Notes under the pieces: generated by a model | Seen by the model: the letters and a program-made list of their open reading frames with translations, nothing else | What the model was told of the DNA's origin: nothing | Database searches by the model: none | Shown here: positions 38,105 through 40,818 of the stretch, in pieces | Numbering within the stretch: the first letter of the stretch is position 1 | How the letters are laid out: each line of letters begins with the position of its first letter | Position numbers and translations under genes: made by a program | Origin: RUG13409 sp045616985 | GTDB lineage: Bacteria; Bacillota; Clostridia; Peptostreptococcales; Anaerovoracaceae | NCBI GenBank assembly: GCA_045616985.1 | Contig: JAZLHU010000021.1 | Location: 1-40,818, forward strand | Reading direction: 5' to 3' | DNA: 40,818 nucleotides

Positions 38105-38857
38105 ATGTATAAACTTTGGGAAGATTTAAAAGAAAAGAAGAATCTTAAGTGGGTCGAGCTTTCTCATCAGATGGATAACAGCAGCCCGTATTGGAGCGGA
38201 ATTCCGGAAGGAAGCGTTAAGCTTGGAGAGGTTGTTTTTGATTGGGGTAACCCAATGCTTGAATGCCAGATCCAGAAGTTTACTTTCCCGGGTCAGTTTG
38301 GAACTCATATTGATTTTCCGGCACACTTTGACAAGAAGGGCGTATTTGCAGAAAGCTTTGCATGCAAGGATGCTGTATTTCCGCTTTGCGTAATAGATAT
38401 TACGGAAAAGGTAAAGGCAAATCAGACATATTGCGTAAGCGTTGATGATATCAAGGAATATGAAGCCAAGTACGGCGATATTCCGGAAGGCGCATTCGTT
38501 GCCTTAAGAACAGACTGGTATAAGAACTGGCCTGATATGAATGCGATGTCCGGAATTATGGATGACGGCTCCGAGAATTTCCCGGGCTGGTCTTTGGAGG
38601 CAATTAAATATATTTACGAAGTAAGAAATGCAGCAGCAAACGGCCACGAAACATTGGATACCGACGGCTCTGCCGAATGTGCAAAAAGGGGAGATCTTGC
38701 ATGCGAAAGATATGTTCTTGAGCACGGCAAGCTTCAGGTCGAGGTTTTAAAAAATCTTGATCAGCTTCCGCCTGCCGGAGCGATACTGTTTGCATCATGG
38801 AATAATTTTAAGGGCGCAAACGGACTTCCGTGCAGAGTATTTGCGATTTGTGAATAA
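38105..38857 (+). CDS. cyclase family protein (kynurenine formamidase-like)
   Basis: A 250-residue protein of the cyclase/metal-dependent hydrolase family. LKWVELSHQMDNSSPYWSGI leads to the metal-binding motif FGTHIDFPAHFD (about 69-80), a variant of HxGTHxDxPxH whose first His is replaced here by Gln. GAFVALRTDWY and NGHETLDTDGSA follow the family pattern. Members hydrolyse N-formylkynurenine, isatin or related amides. The substrate is unknown. The start at 38105 has GGAGGT 5-10 nt upstream; an in-frame start at 38090 is rejected. It is divergent from cysK and convergent with the hydantoinase remnant. Confidence 0.85.
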   Translation: MYKLWEDLKEKKNLKWVELSHQMDNSSPYWSGIPEGSVKLGEVVFDWGNPMLECQIQKFTFPGQFGTHIDFPAHFDKKGVFAESFACKDAVFPLCVIDITEKVKANQTYCVSVDDIKEYEAKYGDIPEGAFVALRTDWYKNWPDMNAMSGIMDDGSENFPGWSLEAIKYIYEVRNAAANGHETLDTDGSAECAKRGDLACERYVLEHGKLQVEVLKNLDQLPPAGAILFASWNNFKGANGLPCRVFAICE

Positions 38858-38860
38858 GCT

Positions 38861-39543
38861 TTAGATCGCTTTGTACCTGATTTTTGCTGTTACGATGCCG
38901 CCGTATACGAGGGCGGTGAGGGCAGCGTTCGAATGGTTGTATTCTTTATGGGTGATAATCGGATGAAGCTCCGCCTGTGCACCGCGCAGACGGGCTTGTC
39001 TGTTAAATCGAGTGCGCCGATGCATGGGATATTATATTTTTCGCTGACAAGCTTTTTGAACTTCTTCTCACATGGTGCACCGGTATTCGGGCCGTAGAGT
39101 TCTGCTGCAGCCATGCCGTCGCACTCGGAAATCCATTTATCGTATTCTGAAAAGAGATTGTCCCAGTCCGGCTCATCTATAAACGTGCCGTCAGCACTGC
39201 TATGGGTATCAATGCATTTTACAAAGTCCAGTTTTATGCCGTAGTTTTCGTAAACCTTAAGGCGCTCCATCATTTCCTGCGTAAGGCCGAACATCATAAG
39301 CTTTGCACGGCCACCTTTATTTTCAACGCAGGCATTTGTTGCAAGGGTGGTGGAAAGTGAAACGAGCTTTGCTGTTTTTATGTATTCTTCCGGCAGCATA
39401 TCCAATACTTTTGATATGCAAACAGAAAGGTCTTCTCCGGTTGTCAGAGTTTTGCCTTTGGCAAGGACCTTGTTTGTTTCAAAATCATAGACAACTGCAT
39501 CAGTGCAGGTGCCGCCTGTATCTATTCCTATTGCTATTCTCAT
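38861..39543 (-). pseudogene. hydantoinase/oxoprolinase A, N-terminal fragment with frameshifted tail
   Basis: MRIAIGIDTGGTCTDAVVYD is the actin-like ATPase phosphate loop that opens hydantoinase A/oxoprolinase proteins (usually over 500 residues); STTLATNACVENKGGRAKLM also fits. The open frame ends at 38890 after 217 residues, and from about residue 180 it loses family character. In another frame the same DNA encodes QAELHPIITHKEYNHSNAAL and runs to a TAA at 38861-38863, which looks more protein-like. A frameshift near 38,980 after an earlier deletion would explain both. The ATPase and hydrolase core is incomplete, so activity is unlikely. A genuinely short relative is the alternative. Confidence 0.65.
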
Positions 39544-39624
39544 AATGTATTATGATACCACTTTACGGTGTATTTTGCTATTTTTGATATAGAGATAAGT
39601 ATTTATGTTTAATTTCAAAGCGAG

Positions 39625-39630
39625 TATAAT
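39625..39630 (+). promoter_or_regulatory. -10 element of the YczE-type gene
   Basis: Perfect TATAAT only 8 bp before the ATG at 39639; no good -35. If used, the mRNA would be leaderless or nearly so. Confidence 0.45.
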
Positions 39631-39638
39631 AACTTGTT

Positions 39639-40274
39639 ATGGGTGATAAAATTAAGTTAAATTTAAAAAGATTTGTGCTGATGCTTACAGGGAATGCGCT
39701 CATTGGGGTTGGCATAGCACTTATCAAGCTGTCTCTTCTCGGAAATGATCCGTGCTCGGCTCTGACTATTGCCTTCAGTGCCATGATACATCAGAAGCTG
39801 TCAATCGGTCTTATTATAATCAATTGCTTTTATTTTCTGATTGAGCTGATCTGGGGAAGAAAATATATTGGTGCAGGGACATTTGTTAATTGGATCTGCG
39901 TTGGATTTGTATGTGATTGGTTTACGGAGCTTGTGAATATTACTCCCGGCACATTCGGTCTGAAATTTGCATTAATGCTGACAGGTGCTCTGGTCATCAG
40001 CCTTGGTGCGGCGTTATATCAGACGTCAAATGAGGGGATCTCACCGTACGATTCAATAGCGATAATCCTCAGCGAGCATCTTCCGGTACATTATTTCTGG
40101 TGCAGAATGATAACAGATTCGGTGTGTGCGCTGGGTGCGTTTTTGCTTGGCGGTCTTTTGGGTCTTGGTACTTTGGTTTGCGCCTTCGGCCTTGGACCGT
40201 GCATCGTTTTCTTTACAAGATATGTGGCCAGACCGCTGCTTGGTATCAAAAAAGAGCAAGGGAAGATTATTTGA
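39639..40274 (+). CDS. YczE/YitT-like integral membrane protein
   Basis: A 211-residue protein with five to six transmembrane helices. LTGNALIGVGIALIKLSLLG, then NDPCSALTIA and YQTSNEGISPYDSIAIILSE are the YczE-type signature, where a G-x-x-P-x-D/S turn is repeated between two homologous halves. The family is predicted to transport or modulate something at the membrane, but no substrate is known. No ribosome site is visible before the ATG, and a -10 lies 8 bp upstream, so the mRNA may be leaderless. A terminator follows after 5 bp. Confidence 0.85.
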   Translation: MGDKIKLNLKRFVLMLTGNALIGVGIALIKLSLLGNDPCSALTIAFSAMIHQKLSIGLIIINCFYFLIELIWGRKYIGAGTFVNWICVGFVCDWFTELVNITPGTFGLKFALMLTGALVISLGAALYQTSNEGISPYDSIAIILSEHLPVHYFWCRMITDSVCALGAFLLGGLLGLGTLVCAFGLGPCIVFFTRYVARPLLGIKKEQGKII

Positions 40275-40279
40275 AAGCA

Positions 40280-40313
40280 AAACCTTGAAACCATTTGACT
40301 TCAAGGTTTATTT
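40280..40313 (+). terminator. intrinsic terminator after the YczE-type gene
   Basis: AAACCTTGAA (40280-40289) and TTCAAGGTTT (40300-40309) form a perfect 10-bp stem with a 10-nt loop, followed by ATTT. The 114 bp between it and the next gene hold no clear promoter. Confidence 0.7.
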
Positions 40314-40427
40314 ACTTGGTCACGGGCGTGTAACTGAATTGAGAGCGCACCCACAAAATACGTTGAAGATACTATATTTTTATGGCATGGACGCACGGGT
40401 TTCTCAGTAATTTAAGGAGAAACTGCC

Positions 40428-40706
40428 ATGAATAGTTTTATCGAAGAGTTTTACTACGGCAATATCGACCCGCAGGCGCGAAGCTCCGAGCAGAATAAAA
40501 AGGTGCAGCGGGATATGCAGACGCTCAGTGAAAGCGAGGACTTCCTTACGGACAAACTCTCCGGCGAGGAGAAGATACGCTTCCTCCAGTATGTCGATGC
40601 CTGGGCATCCGTCGATGGTGAGTCCACTCTCGACAGCTTCATCACCGGCTTTCGCCTCGGCGCACAGTTTACATTTGATACGTATAATCCAGTTAACCTC
40701 TTTTAA
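40428..40706 (+). CDS. small protein, DUF6809-like
   Basis: A 92-residue soluble helical protein: FIEEFYYGNIDPQARSSEQN at the start, then LSGEEKIRFLQYVDAWASVD and ITGFRLGAQFTFDTY. It resembles the DUF6809 family often found on clostridial mobile elements; the match is from memory of the pattern. AAGGAG precedes the ATG. Codon use differs from its neighbours: CTC, ATC, TCC and GGC are preferred where the core genes use CTT and TCA, suggesting a foreign origin. The stop codon lies in the loop of its own terminator. Confidence 0.7.
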   Translation: MNSFIEEFYYGNIDPQARSSEQNKKVQRDMQTLSESEDFLTDKLSGEEKIRFLQYVDAWASVDGESTLDSFITGFRLGAQFTFDTYNPVNLF

Positions 40707-40723
40707 GAGGTTTCTGGATTTTT
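40686..40723 (+). terminator. terminator overlapping the DUF6809-like gene end
   Basis: AATCCAG (40686-40692) with CTGGATT (40714-40720), and inner AACCTC (40695-40700) with GAGGTT (40707-40712), form a two-part stem with a small bulge and a 6-nt loop, followed by TTT. The stop TAA lies in the loop. Confidence 0.8.
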
Positions 40724-40730
40724 CCCTTCT

Positions 40731-40747
40731 CCGGAAAATCATTCCGG
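40731..40747. other. short inverted repeat near right edge
   Basis: CCGGAA, AATCA, TTCCGG; a 6-bp stem in AT-rich sequence. Nothing else is recognisable from 40748 to the end. Confidence 0.35.
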
Positions 40748-40818
40748 GATTATTTAAAATCCTATATAATCTTTATCGAAGCACTGTGGATTTGTATCTA
40801 TTTAATTACAGCTATGAC

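Noticed and set aside
40314..40427. A promoter for the DUF6809-like gene (TTGAGA or TTGAAG boxes)
   Set aside because: No -10 at an acceptable distance was found.
1..40818. CRISPR array, tRNA or rRNA genes, insertion sequences, prophage
   Set aside because: I looked for regularly spaced repeats, tRNA T-loop (GGTTCRANNCC) signatures, rRNA stretches, transposase or integrase motifs and phage structural genes and found none that I can support.

Overview
The window reads as a chromosomal segment of a low-to-medium GC Gram-positive anaerobe of the class Clostridia. Supporting signs are the Firmicutes-style division and cell wall (dcw) cluster with mraZ, a PASTA-tailed transpeptidase, DivIB and FtsZ; the order rRNA methyltransferase-pheS-pheT-zapA-mutS2; a ThiT/ThiN thiamine module under a TPP riboswitch; strong AGGAGG ribosome sites; and sigma-A promoters with many extended -10 elements. 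A gut-type lineage is my inference; family and species cannot be fixed from this sequence alone.

Layout. 0.1-1.5 kb: a lipoprotein, a 56-codon ORF and the wreck of a RelB/YoeB-type toxin-antitoxin pair. 1.6-13.9 kb: the dcw cluster, mraZ-rsmH-ftsL-ftsI(PASTA)-murF-mraY-murD-ftsW-murG-divIB, then a terminator, a new promoter and ftsZ. murE, murC, murB and ddl are not in the cluster. MraZ-box-like repeats overlap the mraZ promoter, and terminator-like hairpins lie in the mraZ leader, between ftsL and ftsI, before ftsZ and after ftsZ. 13.9-23.9 kb: a tightly packed co-directional run of a TrmH/SpoU methyltransferase, pheS, pheT, zapA, mutS2, argS and a TPR protein.

23.9-27.3 kb: an AT-richer accessory island with a broken Sau3AI/MutH-type endonuclease, a YdbC/PC4 ssDNA-binding protein, a divergent HicA/HicB pair with a palindromic operator, a cytoplasmic-looking Ig-like protein, and an XRE regulator followed by two lipoproteins. 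27.4-31.1 kb: small redox and metabolic genes (flavin reductase-like, Nudix hydrolase, PLP-dependent histidine decarboxylase-like enzyme, nitroreductase), a GNAT fragment, a frameshifted small membrane protein and a NifX-like protein. 31.2-34.1 kb: YlmH, a YugP-type zinc protease, a YbaK-type deacylase, a small protein and a YhhN membrane protein. 34.1-35.6 kb: a consensus promoter, a TPP riboswitch and thiT-thiN (thiamine uptake, then pyrophosphorylation). 35.6-40.8 kb: a YfcE phosphodiesterase, a stand-alone VOC protein, a cysteine synthase-family gene behind an unusual terminator-bearing leader, a cyclase/formamidase, a truncated hydantoinase A, a YczE-type membrane protein and a short DUF6809-like protein.

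Most of the window is ordinary core genome. The items I would follow up first are the cysteine synthase leader RNA (four alternating complementary blocks ending in a terminator), the terminator whose 3' arm is the ribosome site of the XRE gene, the hairpins placed inside the dcw cluster, and the histidine decarboxylase-like gene. I did not find a convincing new multi-gene defence or biosynthetic system.
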